Source of the DNA: Amaranthus tricolor
Taxonomy: Eukaryota; Streptophyta; Magnoliopsida; Caryophyllales; Amaranthaceae
Direction: 5' to 3'
Length of the DNA: 64,000 nt
Assembly (NCBI RefSeq): GCF_026212465.1
Contig: NC_080047.1
Span: forward strand, 34,731,057 to 34,795,056
Notes under the pieces: model-generated
What the model saw: only the letters and a program-made list of their open reading frames with translations
What the model was told of the DNA's origin: nothing
Databases searched by the model: none
In this document: positions 31,641 to 43,137 of the stretch, in pieces
Position numbering within the stretch: position 1 is the first letter of the stretch
Layout: each line of letters opens with the position of its first letter
Position numbers and translations under genes: made by a program

Positions 31641-33960
31641 ATCTACCGCTAACAAAAAATACCTATTCCCCTAGGAAGATGGGAATGATCCCTTGAAATC
31701 CACTCCCCACACGTTAAAATCTTAAATTTCAAGAATGTCGTTTACTGACATTTCATTCCTTCTTGAGATATTTCTTTTTTTTTTGATATATAATATAAGC
31801 ATGCTTCTCAAGGAAGACCAGTAAAACCCACTTAAAGGATTTTTTTCGACGGTTTTGAAGGTACTAATATAGTAACTTGACCACTACAGGGAAAATTATG
31901 GCAATGAGAGATAATGAAGGGAATTTCTTCTTGTGGAACACTTCTTCTTATTACGCCATCAACACATAATCTATAAAGAAGTGGGTCCTCCTAAATATGT
32001 CTCTTAACATTATACAAAAACTTTTTCTTTTGTTGAGATGAGTATCTATCTGGAATGATTCCACTTGCCAAATAGTTAGTTTAATAAGCTTACCATGAAA
32101 CACTTGACATACTTACTACTTATAGGTACTCATTTGAAATGAGTCATCAATTGAAGCTTCCAAACCTGTTCCATCATCATAGATTAGACACCATAAATGG
32201 TCCGAAACAACATTCTCCGTACCCTTCTTATCTTTAACTTCTAAATCAAACTCTTGATACAATACAATTCACCGAACCAGGGGAGGCTTAAACTCTTTTA
32301 TGGTCATTAGGTATCTCAAAGTTGTATGATCAGTGCTAATAACATTTAAACCTAATAGGTAAAACCTAAACTTCTTTATAACAAACACTACTGCCAAAAG
32401 CTCCTTTCTCGTTGTTACATAGTACATCTGAGCTGGGTTTAATGTCTTGTTTGCATAATAGATGGCATGCAACTTTCTATCCTTCCTTTGACCCAAAACA
32501 ACCCCCACAACATAATTGCTTGCATCACACATGATTTCAAAGGAGAGGCTCCAGTCTGCAGGTTGGATGATAAGAGTAGAGATAAGAGCTTGTTTCAATA
32601 TGTTTAAATCCTTAAGACGATCATTAGTAAACAAGAACATGGCATTTTTAGCGAGAAGCTCGATTAGAGGTGTACCAAATTAGGAGAAATCCTTTATGAA
32701 CCTCCGATAAAAATCGTCTTGACTAAGGAAGCTCTTTACTCCCTTAACATCGGTGTAGGAGGCAAACGCTCTATAACCTCAACCTTCACCATATCCACCT
32801 TAATGCCCCTACTAGAAATGACATGACCTAAAACCACATTGTAGTACCATGAAATGACATTTTTCCTAGTTTAGAGTGAGATAGTATCTTTGCACCTACG
32901 GAGCACCTTTTTGAGGTTGTGTAATCATGCCTCAAAAGATGTCTCTTATACAGAAAAATCATCCATAATACTTCCACGAAATCAAAAAAATAACCATCAT
33001 GCATCATTAAACGTGATGGTGCATTGTAGAGACCAAATGGCATCCTTCGGTATACAAAGGTCCCTTAGGGATTGGTGAATGTCTTTTCCTGATCATCAGA
33101 GTGGATAGGAATAGTTCAAAGTATCTATCTGATCAGAAAAATATGAATGATTTGCCAAATGTTCCAACATCAGGTCTATGAAAAGTTACGGAAATGGTTT
33201 TTGAGGGTTGCTTCGTATAATTTTCTAATCGTCTAGGCACATTCTCCAACTCGCAACTATCCTAATAGATATAAATTCCTCCTTATAATTCTTAAAGACA
33301 GTCATGCTACCCTTTTGGGCACTACATGCACGAGGCTAACCCAGTTACTATCGAGATAGGGCATATTATGCTTGTAACAAGTAATTTTTGAACCTCCTTT
33401 CGTATGTTAGGATTCAATCTTTGAGGTTCTATACATGTGCATGATCATTATTATGAAATATTCTATGCATGCAAAAAGATGGAATTATACCGGACTATCG
33501 GTAATGTCATCAATTTAATATCCTAGAACACTTTTGAAATTTTTAATCATACGATTAAATGGTCAAGTTGGGTATTTTTTTAGTTTGGATAAATTTTTTT
33601 TCACCTAAATATGCATATTTTAATGATAGAGAAAGTGGTTAAAGATCTACCGAAGGAGGCGTGATTCTTTCCTCTTTTACAAATTCATGAGCTCGTAATA
33701 TTTCCCCTTTTAATGTTTCCTTAGGGGCATAGATATTTGGTTCATCTAGAACCTTCCTTAAGCTTAAGGCTTTGAAGCATGTTTCATCATCAATCCCTTC
33801 TAGCATCGATCTCAATGGGTCATACTGTAGGTGCATGGCTTGAACTCTTGCTAAACCTGCCCTACATAGTTTTTCATCAGCGGGCCCTTTTATCAACAAG
33901 ATAAGATAAAACACAATTTTCTCCCCCAAGATATTCAATGTGAACTTGCCATTAAATACA
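31641..33960 (-). mobile_element. Athila-type gypsy remnant, minus-strand fragment
   Basis: The minus strand gives, from 33938, a pre-RT region (GPADEKLCRAGLARVQAMH, RKVLDEPNIYAPKE), then an RT with the MPFGLYNAPS block (33043) and an RNase H at 32640-32269 (FEIMCDASNYVVGVVLGQR, TRKELLAVVFVIKKFR, STDHTTLRYLM). Near 31700-31650 the integrase piece VWGVDFKGSFPSS, with a stop, leads to YFLLAVDYV. The gene order is that of Athila. Stops and shifts are frequent. The 29602-30140 and 31180-31638 parts of the plus-strand fragment are present here in inverse orientation. Confidence 0.78.
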
Positions 33961-34267
33961 TCAAAAAAACTCTGCTATTAAATACATCAATGAGGGAAGA
34001 TAAAATTCTAACATTCTCCACCGAGATATGGCAATGAGGGTATTTATAATATTCCAATATGGTTGGATAGGCTTTGTAACATCAGTGCCATATGGTTGAT
34101 GGATAGTTCTTTGCTTCAAAAATGGTCCTTCATAATCCCAACTAATGCATATGAATCATTTCGCTTTTGGGCCTTGGTTAAGGTAAATTCCATCAAATAC
34201 TGTTGGGGTTGTTTAATCCCATGACATTATCAAAAATGGAATAAAGGCAATATAACAATATATATAA
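33961..34267. other. Probable further Athila upstream sequence, no gene
   Basis: On the minus strand this would be upstream (gag-proximal) Athila sequence, but no domain could be read. No LTR was found. Confidence 0.35.
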
Positions 34268-34269
34268 TA

Positions 34270-34452
34270 CTTCCTCCCATTTATTAATTTAGGTACATTT
34301 TCTTATTGGGTCAATTTATTAATTATGTTCAATTTCTATTTGTCATTTTTTTTTACCATTTTACCCTTATTATAAGAACACAACGACATATAAATATCAA
34401 TGCCCTTTGAGAAAAACGAGAGTTTGTCCCTTTATCTATGAATAGGAGGGAG
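34270..34452. mobile_element. Stowaway-like (mariner-type) MITE, 183 bp
   Basis: Ends CTTCCTCCCATTTATTAATT and the inverse CTCCCTCCTATTCATAG, with TA on each side (34268-34269 and 34453-34454). The CTCCCTCC tip is shared with the mariner element at 37.6-39.8 kb and the MITE at 63673. Confidence 0.75.
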
Positions 34453-34454
34453 TA

Positions 34455-35357
34455 CATACCAGCCGTCTTCTATAAGATCGTCTCACGGTGAGACGACCTT
34501 AAAACATGAAGCCTATAAGCTAAAAGTTTTTATTATTGGCGTATTTAACCAAAGTATAAGGCATGCCTCACGGTGTCCGGGCTTATACACAATACAAGTG
34601 ACCGTTTAGTGTATACCATAAAAGTATACTAAATCCAGCACAATCACTTAGGATTCGTTCCTGATGCATCCAAATCAAGTAATCAATACCACAATCACAT
34701 ATGGTCATGGCATTCTATAAGAACCCAAGACTCAGCAATTATTCATTGATTTTGCAAATTATCACACTAAAAAAACCTTCGTCTATCATAAATCATCTAA
34801 TTTTTATAACCTATAAATCTACAATTTAAAATAGCGTATTCATCAAAATGTCATACCACATGCATGTAGCATTCATTTTTTCACCATAACTACATTATAA
34901 AATATGAAATCCACATGCATTAACCAATCACGATCCATTAGAACATAAATATCACTAAAATATTAAGCCCAGATAATATTCAGTAACTAAAAACTTAAAC
35001 CAAACCTTAATTGCAAATTTGCAATAGCATTACATACTAATATTACATCTACATTTACATTCAGTCGCATTATAATTTATAAATTTTCCATTAGCAAAAA
35101 TAACAAAATAAATTTTCAAATAAAAGGTAAACCACTACATTTCTCTTCCAAATACATCAACATTGAAGTGTGGAAGAAAAACAAACCGGTATATCCCCTC
35201 GAGTAGTTTCATTCTCAAAGAAATACGGTTTTGAGGGGTTTTTTATAATTTAAAATTCGCTAACCTGGTTGTGTGTTTCAATTTAATGACAGACGAAAGA
35301 GAATCCTCCACGTGGAAACCCGAATTAAATTATTCAGATTTCCGGGTTTACATCGGG
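34455..35357. other. Intergenic, 3' side of the host gene
   Basis: Contains a CGTCTCACGGTGAGACG palindrome (34479-34495). The rest is AT-rich and probably includes the 3' untranslated region of the minus-strand gene that ends at 35358. No other gene seen. Confidence 0.45.
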
Positions 35358-35831
35358 TCACATCTGGATCCACCGAGCAAGTTGTGTAGGGTTAACGATA
35401 CCTGGGATATGGGTCCCATCTGCCTTGAGCAGTTGCGCTACGTCAGCATAACTCCGATTCGATTTAATCGAACCCGGTTCTATGGGTGCTTTTCTCTTCG
35501 GCTCAGCGGCTGATACAGGAAGAGCTTCGGCTCGAGCCGGGTCAAACTTCTGCCCAAATAAAGTCCCCTTAGTTAAAAATTCATGAGCCATGTACCCGGC
35601 TAATAGACGGTTTGACGAATTAGGAATATTTGAATTTAAACCCGGTTCAACCATCCTTGATGTTGATGACAATAACGACGTCGTACTGTTACTACCAGAT
35701 ATTGATGATAAAAGAGGTTTGTGTGAGTTCCCGTAATTAGCCTTGTGATTATAAAATGAGGAATTCTCTATCTCTCCTCTATCTTTGCGCTTTCGTGTGG
35801 CTGTTGCAGCACTACGGCTTGTGTGATTCAT
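35358..35831 (-). CDS. Small conserved plant protein (EDA6-like), probably functional
   Basis: An uninterrupted minus-strand frame of 157 codons from the chosen Met at 35831 (MNHTSRSAATATRKRKDRGE) to TGA at 35358-35360. The frame stays open to a further Met at 35936. I prefer the inner start because plant relatives typically begin with a short MN..R segment followed by a basic RKRK motif. The C-terminal half is the conserved part: LLAGYMAHEFLTKGTLFGQ, FDPARAEALPV, SYADVAQLLKADGTHIPG, ending VNPTQLARWIQM. I recall similar proteins annotated as embryo sac development arrest 6-like, with no biochemical function known to me. There is no signal peptide or membrane segment. It is intronless, and its codon usage and intact frame contrast with the surrounding dead elements. 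A TATA box lies upstream. Confidence 0.75.
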   Translation of the reverse strand: MNHTSRSAATATRKRKDRGEIENSSFYNHKANYGNSHKPLLSSISGSNSTTSLLSSTSRMVEPGLNSNIPNSSNRLLAGYMAHEFLTKGTLFGQKFDPARAEALPVSAAEPKRKAPIEPGSIKSNRSYADVAQLLKADGTHIPGIVNPTQLARWIQM

Positions 35832-36019
35832 CCTCACCGTCCGTTTATGCTCTCTATTTACAGCTATTTTACAAGGGTATAATTGTAATTCACTATTTTT
35901 AGAGGGTTTTAAAGGAAGAATAATTGCGTCAGACAAATGCCTTTTCTGGATACAACGGTAATTTTACAACACAAAAAAAAATAAAAATAAATTATTAAGA
36001 AAAATAAGGATTTTTAAAA

Positions 36020-36200
36020 ACAGTTAAAAAAACATGAGGAGAGAGAAAAATAAGATGGTGGGCCAGGATACAAAACGACGAGTGAGAGAGGTAAATAGAA
36101 GAGATAGAAAGGAAGAAAAAAATTGGAGTTGAGGAAAGAAGAGAGAGAAAGTGCAATAGAAAGAAATGAGAGCACGGATGGTTGGGTATTTATATTGTGT
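36020..36200 (-). promoter_or_regulatory. Core promoter and CT-rich leader of the EDA6-like gene
   Basis: On the minus strand AATATAAATACCC (36185-36197) is a good TATA box. About 30 bases further begins a CT-rich leader (TTTCTCTCTCTTCTTTCCTC, about 36125-36150) of a kind common in plant 5' leaders. The distance to the start codon at 35831 is about 300 bases. Confidence 0.55.
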
Positions 36201-36694
36201 TTGAGTTTTCAATGCCCTTGATATTTAAGATAATTACTAAAATACCACTCATTAAGCCCGGCCCAATGTACACGACTCTTGAGAGGCCGATTAAAGATGA
36301 AGATACGCATCATACATCTACATATTCTTATTTAAACGATTTTAAATTGGACTAAATAGTTTAATTATTTTAATTAAAATATCGGCCTCTCTCTTGAGAA
36401 ACCGTCTTTTCTAAAGACGGTTCTAAAACATCCAGCTTATTATGTTAATTTACAAAAAAGTTGATTTTTTTGGCCTTCATTTCTAAAATCAACCCCCTAT
36501 TCTTCAATCGCCATTAACGTTTCTTCAAAGCTTTCTTTTAATTTGATTTTTGAGTATAGAAAACAAGAGATCTACTAGTTCTTCATCAATCCTAGTTATC
36601 TTTATGATGGCCTTTGTGATTATGGGGATTTATGTTCGTGTTCCTTACATGGCCGGCCACATTCATACTCAAATGAGATTTTAAGATGGTCTAA
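36201..36694. other. Intergenic with GTCTT palindrome
   Basis: AACCGTCTTTT and its inverse form a hairpin at 36400-36422. This is one member of a dispersed family. No gene seen. Confidence 0.4.
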
Positions 36695-36916
36695 GAAGAT
36701 GATGCATGTTCACAGTATCGGGACACTATATCTTCTGAGCCTATTTCTTATTCATACCTTAATGGAAAAGATCCTCCTTTGAAGATTGTTAATTTTGTGT
36801 ATGATTCTCCTACTAAAATGACTCCTTCAAGTCCTTCTGATGAAGAAGACTCAAATTTGGTGGTTCCTGATACTCCTGAAGAAGTACTTGTTGCTAGGGC
36901 AAAAAAAAAACCCTAA
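36695..36916 (+). other. Unidentified 73-codon open stretch
   Basis: The frame begins after a TAA and reads QYRDTISSEPISYSYLNG, then PPLKIVNFVYDSPTKM and EEDSNLVVPDTPEEVL, ending with KKKP and TAA. The balanced composition looks protein-like, but no Met start or domain was recognised. It may be an exon remnant. Confidence 0.3.
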
Positions 36917-37132
36917 GAAACGTTACTGATGATTGCAAGGCAATTTGTTTATGTTTTTTAATTTCATAGCAGAGAACAATCGGAAATTTGGGCTTTAGGA
37001 TGTCATTTGATCTTTGTTTGAATTCTGGAAATTGTTTGTTGTTGGGCGAATTTGGGTTTTTCTGATTTTTTGGCTTGTTCTTGTTTGATGTTCATAATTG
37101 TTTCTGTTTTGATGTTGATGCCCCATGATTTT

Positions 37133-37270
37133 TTGATGATTTGGTTCTGTTTTGATGTTCATAGCTGAGAACATTCTAATTTTTTGATGATTTGGTTATG
37201 TTTTGATGTTCATAGCTGAGAACATTCTGATTTTTTTGATGATTTGGTTCCATTTTGATCTTGAAGCCCC
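37133..37270. repeat. 52-bp tandem repeat, about 2.6 copies
   Basis: GATGATTTGGTTCTGTTTTG and TTCATAGCTGAGAACATTCT recur from 37133, 37185 and, partly, 37238, with a few substitutions. Confidence 0.75.
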
Positions 37271-37599
37271 AATGATGATTTGTTATCAAGAGTTCTTATA
37301 AATTTCATATTCTGAAAAAATGACTTTAAATTCCTAGTTGAGTAGCTTTTGTTAAACATCTAAAGTCACTGTGTTATATGCATGTTCGGTGGCATTCATT
37401 CATTTTTTATGATTGTTTATAGTCTGAGAGGATTAACAACCTCTATGATGAAACAGGGGACTTTTTGGTTACTGATAACACTAATAAAATGAAGCCATTA
37501 ACAAACATGTACATTAACCATTGATTTCAGATTTGTTTTGCAAAATGTTGCTCCTAAGATTGTTAAAGAAATATTTTTAATGATGATTTTTCATAACAT

Positions 37600-39761
37600 A
37601 ACTGGGGGCGTTGTTCAAAAAATTTCATCCTTGTGTCTCCTCGATTGCTTGATCATATGCTTCTTGTATTGCATTGGATAATTATGTCACATCTTCATTC
37701 TCTGCTACTATTTGTGATGCTTGCTGATTTCTATTTTGATTCACAAAAGCAACAGCTTCCCTAAGTAGCTGTGTCGGAATTCGAACTTGAATTCTAAGCC
37801 TCCCTTTATCTTCTTCAACTTTTTTACCAAAATGAGGTTGGTCTCATTTAAGTGGTGCTGCAATGAAATCCAGACATTTGTTAATGTCTTTGGATGAAGT
37901 TCAGCGTATGCATCTTCAACTGCACTAATCAACTTTGTCATATTCTTTGACATTTTCTTATGCATTAATGATTGAATGCTTCTAAAGAATCCCAAGTCCA
38001 AGATGTTACAATCTGGACTATTAGGGGGTTGTTGTGTAAGAATGAAGGTTAACCCACCTTGCTTGTTGTGTTGTTGCCATATTGAATCTTCATTTGTAAT
38101 GTGCACTCTTGCATTGTCTTGTTGAATGAAAATGATTGAAGGTCATTCATTTGGCCACTTTCTTAGTATTGCCGGAATGAGATTTTGGATGAGCATGTTT
38201 CTATAAACTTCTTGAGTGATCGATTCTGTTGGCTTAATTTCAATTGACCTCCTAGGCCTATTCTTCGAGTCCCTCACGGCTGCAACCCTGTTAACAAAGG
38301 GAAAAATTCCTATTTTCCCATCAAAATTGCATTGACCATGTGGACTCCATCTTGGCCTAGCAACCGCCCCTAGGAACATGGCCTTCGGTATAAACTTAAA
38401 TGACTTTGTTGCCCTATGCGGGATCTTCTCTTTGTGTGCAAGGTAAACTCTTCGAGTTTTTTTGGTCAAATAAAACCATTTCTCATTAATGTGAATGAAA
38501 TCAAACATTCCCTTGTATATTAGATGTCTTTGAATGCTATCTTCTTGGATGAGACTCAAAATCCACTCCACCCTTCTCAATTTTATGGCATCGGTTAAAG
38601 CCGGGTGAAGAATGAGTCTTAATTTCACCTCTTTTAATTAACCTCCAAACGGTCGATGGTGCCAAGTCTAAACAAATTGCAACATCTCTTATACATGTAC
38701 GTTCCCCCATCGGTCTAGACTCTAGAACGTTTGGAGGCACCACAACTCTCTTCCTTCCATAGTTTTTGTATTTTGAATCAACGATGTATGGTTTGTTTGC
38801 TTCTTTTGATTTTATTGCCCTTTTTCAAAAATTTCTTATGGTTCTATTATGATAACCATATTTTTCTGCAATTCTTTGAAATGTTCCATAAGGTAATGAG
38901 TCGCTTGTTTGCATTGAGAGCATCTCTTGAAATATTAAATGTCTCATCTCACTACTGAGCCTTGGCTTATGATGATTGTGTTGTTCTCCTTGCTGCTCAA
39001 CCATGTCTGCCGGTTCTTACTCTGATTCTGAGCTTGATTGAGGATCATATTGGCTTGATCCAAAATACCATGCCTCCTCGATTTCGTCCTCACTTCCTGA
39101 AGCCATGAATAAGGTTGTGATGCAGTATGCAATACCTGCTTATATTTGGTGGGTGATTGGTTACTGTTTCTGTTGAATTCTTTTGAACTGTTTTGGTGTT
39201 TTGGGATTTCAGCAGATAATATGGACGGTTTTTTTTGATGATGATTCTGATTAAAGTTGTGCAATATGGAAGCACATTTGAAGATGATTGTGATTATAGT
39301 TTACCAACTTATATACTCCCAAAACAGGATTTGGAAGTTTTTTTTGATGATAATACTTGTAATCTTTGATAAGATTGATTTAATGTATAAATCCATGTAC
39401 TTAAAAATTGCCCAATGCAATTGTTTGTTCATGGATAAGTAAGTTGTATTCCATTTTAGATTTTTCCATTTTCCCTCCTTGTTTTTAGAAAACCCACCAA
39501 AATTTTCCTAATTTGGAAAATTTAGTGGGTATGTTACTCCAAATGTATTTGCAAGGTTCTCTCTCATCAATTAAATGCAATTATTTTTTTGTTCTTTAAA
39601 TTTTGATTTATTTTAATTTTCTCTCTCATACTTTCAATACAATCATTAATTTACACTACTATCTAATTAAAATAATACCCACTACAATAAAAGATTCTGT
39701 TTTTCTTAATAAGTGTGAAAAACCTAAATTGGAAAAACTTAAAAGAACGGAGGGAGTATAT
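37600..39761 (-). mobile_element. Mariner-like element, decayed
   Basis: The minus-strand transposase pseudogene (37741-38960) lies inside. The 5' end of the element on this strand is at 39761: CTCCCTCCGTTCTTTTAAGT, then CACACTTATTAAG. This matches the termini of plant mariner-like elements, with TA following at 39761-39762. The opposite terminal repeat was not found, so the left edge (about 37600) is approximate. A hairpin (CCCACCAAAATTTTCC and its inverse, 39492-39528) lies in the 5' leader. Confidence 0.7.
37741..38960 (-). pseudogene. Mariner-like transposase (broken, Asp to Asn in active site)
   Basis: Minus-strand frames give an N-terminal helix-turn-helix region (CIRDVAICLDLAPSTVWRLI), then a one-base frameshift near 38600, then the catalytic domain. 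The first catalytic motif reads FIHINEKWFYL where plant mariners have Asp (HIDEKWF). The second, QQDNARVH, is present (about 38100-38125) but follows a TGA at 38140-38142. The third, SPDCNILDLGFF, is present at about 38010. The spacing fits the plant DD39D group (Soymar-like). The active-site change, frameshift and stop each inactivate it. Confidence 0.85.
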
Positions 39762-40370
39762 TGTTATAACTTCAAATATATTATGTTATAATCCAAAATA
39801 AATTATGTCATAAACCTCAAATATATGCTGGTATAACACCAAATATATTATGTTATACCAAATAAATGTTGTTATAACCTCAAATATATTATGTGATTTT
39901 TCATATTTTACTTTAGACGCGCGCGTCAATTTATTTTTAAAAAAATTAACATAAATTAGATTTGGTTTGGGCTTTTGAGAGCCGTCTTTACAAAAGACGG
40001 TCTTAAGTAAGAATTGTTGTTAAAATATTCATATTAGATTAAAATAAGTATGTTTTGAAATTGGACTTTGGAAATATCTTTTTATGAAACTCCCTTATAT
40101 AAAATTTGATGACTTTTTTAATGTTGTGTTAGTGAATCCTAAAGAAAATAATAAATTTTAGCTCAAGAGACTTAAAAATAAAAAGGGGCGAGAATGATTG
40201 AAGATGATTTGAAGAAAGATGTGGAAAAACAAATAAATGAATTAGACTTACAAATTGAGATGGTTGAAAAATCAAAGTGAATTGAGCAGAAGAATTTACT
40301 AGGACAATCATCAAAATTGATATATTGATTCGCAAAATGTCACAAGAGACCGCCTCATTATGAGTTGTTA
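39762..40370. other. Intergenic, no gene
   Basis: ATATTATGTTATAAC phrases are repeated at 39760-39895 (short AT-rich tandem repeats). A GCCGTCTTTACAAAAGACGG hairpin lies at 39981-40000. No coding signature. Confidence 0.45.
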
Positions 40371-41591
40371 CTAGAGTTGTTCAAATATGACCCGATCCGA
40401 AAATCTGAACCGAAACTAAAAGTTATCTGACCCGAAAATGTGTTTTTTTTTTGGTTTATCGAACTAACATTACCCAAACCGATATTGCACCAGAACTAGG
40501 GATGGTCATGGGTCCAGGACCCTGTTGGACCCACCCCTTTTTTAAGGGTTTGGGTCTTAATTTATTAGACCTATCGGATTCGGGTCCGGGTCTGGATCCA
40601 AAAAAAATTTGACGGGTCCGGGTCCAGGTCCTAAGGTGAAGACCCGGACCCGGACCCTAAACTTTTAAATTTTATTTTTATTTTTATTTATTTTTATTTT
40701 TATTTTTGTTAAAATTTTGATGATATTTGCACATTTGTTGTACATGTATAATACTTTGATTGCTCGCCGAGATTAAAGTTTAATTACAGTGTTTATTGTT
40801 TAATTCTAATGGTTTTGGAAATTATGGAGGCGGCAATATTCTAATTTTGGTTTGTTTTTAGGTACTGAAATAATTTGATTGCGCATTAAGTTAAAGTTTC
40901 AATTATGATGTTTATTGTTTAATTCTAATGGTTTTGGAAGTTTACGGAGTGTGATACTAATTATGGACTTGTTTCTGGGTACTGAAATGAATTGTTAAAT
41001 TGGTGTATCGATTGATAACTTTCTGTGACAAGTGTTTGTAATACGATAATAAGTTGCTTACAAAAATATAAAAAGACTCGAAAAAGGTTCAATTTTGACA
41101 AATCAAAGAAGCTTTGTATAAGACCCATTAAGGACACTAGACCCTGTCAGATCCGTAGGGTCCGGGTCTGGGTCTGAAAATTTTGGACCCTTAGGGTCCG
41201 GATCCGGTTCTGGATCCAAAAAAAATAAAAGGGTCCGGGTCCGGGTCTGGCCAGACCCGCTCCAGACCCGCCCCATGACCATCCCTAACCAGAACTAACC
41301 GAAAATGGATAACTGAGCCCAAACTGCAACCTATTTTAATAACCGACATATGACAGTTAAACGAGGCTACCCGAACCTAATATATGACAGTTAACCGAGG
41401 TTACCCGAACCTAATAGTGACTGAACCGAGTCATATATGACCCAAATTATGCTTGAAACCGACCTCAATTCGACTAAAACTGACTTAACTGAACTGATTT
41501 TTATTCGAACTATTGTAAACTCGAACCAAATTTTAACTTATCCGTTGTAAACTCCAACCGATTATTAATCGAAAACAAGTTGAAACTCTAG
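40371..41591. mobile_element. Possible older hAT-type MITE, host of the nested MITE
   Basis: Left end CTAGAGTTGTTCAAAT, right end inverse TTGAAACTCTAG. Subterminal parts (40385-40490 and 41290-41580) are rich in CCCGAACC, ACCGAAC and similar words. An 8-bp target duplication is not evident, so the call is tentative. The inner element at 40497-41287 clearly splits it. Confidence 0.45.
40497..41287. mobile_element. Non-autonomous hAT element, 791 bp
   Basis: The ends TAGGGATGGTCATGGG and the inverse CCCCATGACCATCCCTA are flanked by a perfect 8-bp duplication, ACCAGAAC (40489-40496 and 41288-41295). Subterminal regions are full of GGGTCCGGGTC and its inverse around an AT-rich core. No transposase. 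Confidence 0.9.
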
Positions 41592-41929
41592 TAATTTAAA
41601 ATGAATTATAGTATATCAATTATTATTAATTTATCGAAATTTTAGCAAAATTTATAACTAATTTAAATTATCAAAATTTGAAGTAGTGACATTTAAATTA
41701 AATATTACTAAATATATTTCACTAAAAGTAAATTATGTTGTAGTAATATTGAATATTAAAAGTCTAAATTCCTAATTATAATGATAAAAATTGATTTATA
41801 TCCCATATTGATAGTTTGGACTAAATATGATTTTAAAATGGTTTAATTCTTTAACTTTTCTTTAGCTTGAGAATAACAATTCCAAGTATTGAATTGTCCC
41901 ACATTGGTGGAGACAAGGAAGTCATACGT

Positions 41930-43132
41930 TGTCTTCCTATAATAATTTAAATTTGATACTGTCCCACTTGTAAATCAAGAAAAACTCTTTGAGCTTCCTA
42001 TAATAATTTAGTCTAAAGGCCTAATTAAATTTTAGGCTAAAGCTTGGAATAAAATAATTTGATTTTATTTTGAATTATTGGATTGGATTAGATTGGATAT
42101 TAAACATAGAGTTTATAATATGTTGTCTTGTTAATTAGTTGGCTTTTTTTTTTTATTCTATTTTGAATAATTTAATTTTCAAAATTAGTGATTTATTTGA
42201 GATAATTCCATGGATACATTTATGTACCCTTTTAATAAGTAAGAATTAAATCAACTATCTATTGAAGCATTCTATCAAACATTTAGATTATTTATGAGAT
42301 TATCTAGTTCTTTATCTTCCACTTGGTTATCTTCCTTTAATTGATCCCAAGCTAGTAATCTCTATCCCCTTTACTTTATTGCTTAGTTGTTGTTGCTAGT
42401 TATTTCAAGTTCTTTTTAAAAATTCATTCCCTTTAGTATGTTTATAAGTTTCATTTGAATGAGTAGTTCAATTTAACTTAAGCTAGGACTTGTCACTATA
42501 TATTTAGTGTAATTGCTTTCTTTAACCTTAGTTTTTATATGTGGTATATGGTTTGAGATAGGTTTTGCTATTATTGTAGTGTAATTGGATTGAAGTTGAG
42601 TATTGATTTCCTTTGATAATCTACTCTTAAAGATCATTTTATCTCCATGAGAATAGGTGGATTATTGGTTGGAATTTTAAAATATGTGTTCCATGTCTTG
42701 AGATGTGTTTTGCTCCATAAGATAGGTATTTGAGCATGTTTTAGGATGTTTTTATTGCTCGAGAGAGAACACCTAGTATCTAAATGCATTCTTCCCCGTA
42801 ACCCAAATCAATGTGCATAGGTTGAAGATTAGTAATAACTATTTTGATGAAAAAAAAATCTAGTGTTTGCCTCTTTATCTTATTGATCGTCTTTTTTAGT
42901 TCATTGCATCATTACTTATATTGTGATTAGTTGTTGCTCAGGTTCTTTTATTGCTTGCTTTAGTTGTTTTCACCCCTTATCATGATATTATACGTGTTTG
43001 AACATACAAGTTGATTGAGAAACTATTGCCATGTCCACCACTCCATGTGGATTAGACCCATAATTGTTGATGTACTATACTACGTCATGCACTTGCGGTA
43101 TTATTAATAAAGGTTGTAAAATCCAGATCACA
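41930..43132 (+). mobile_element. Probable Athila-type solo LTR
   Basis: The right half contains CCACTCCATGTGGATTAGAC, TACTATACTACG and an AATAAAGGTTGTAAAATCCA end, which I associate with the 3' part of Athila LTRs. Candidate edges TGTCTTCC and AGATCACA are flanked by TACGT (41925-41929 and 43133-43137). The left edge lies within a local duplication of TGTCCCAC..CTTCCTATAA sequences (41895-42005), which makes that boundary less sure. No pol sequence adjoins it. Confidence 0.5.
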
Positions 43133-43137
43133 TACGT

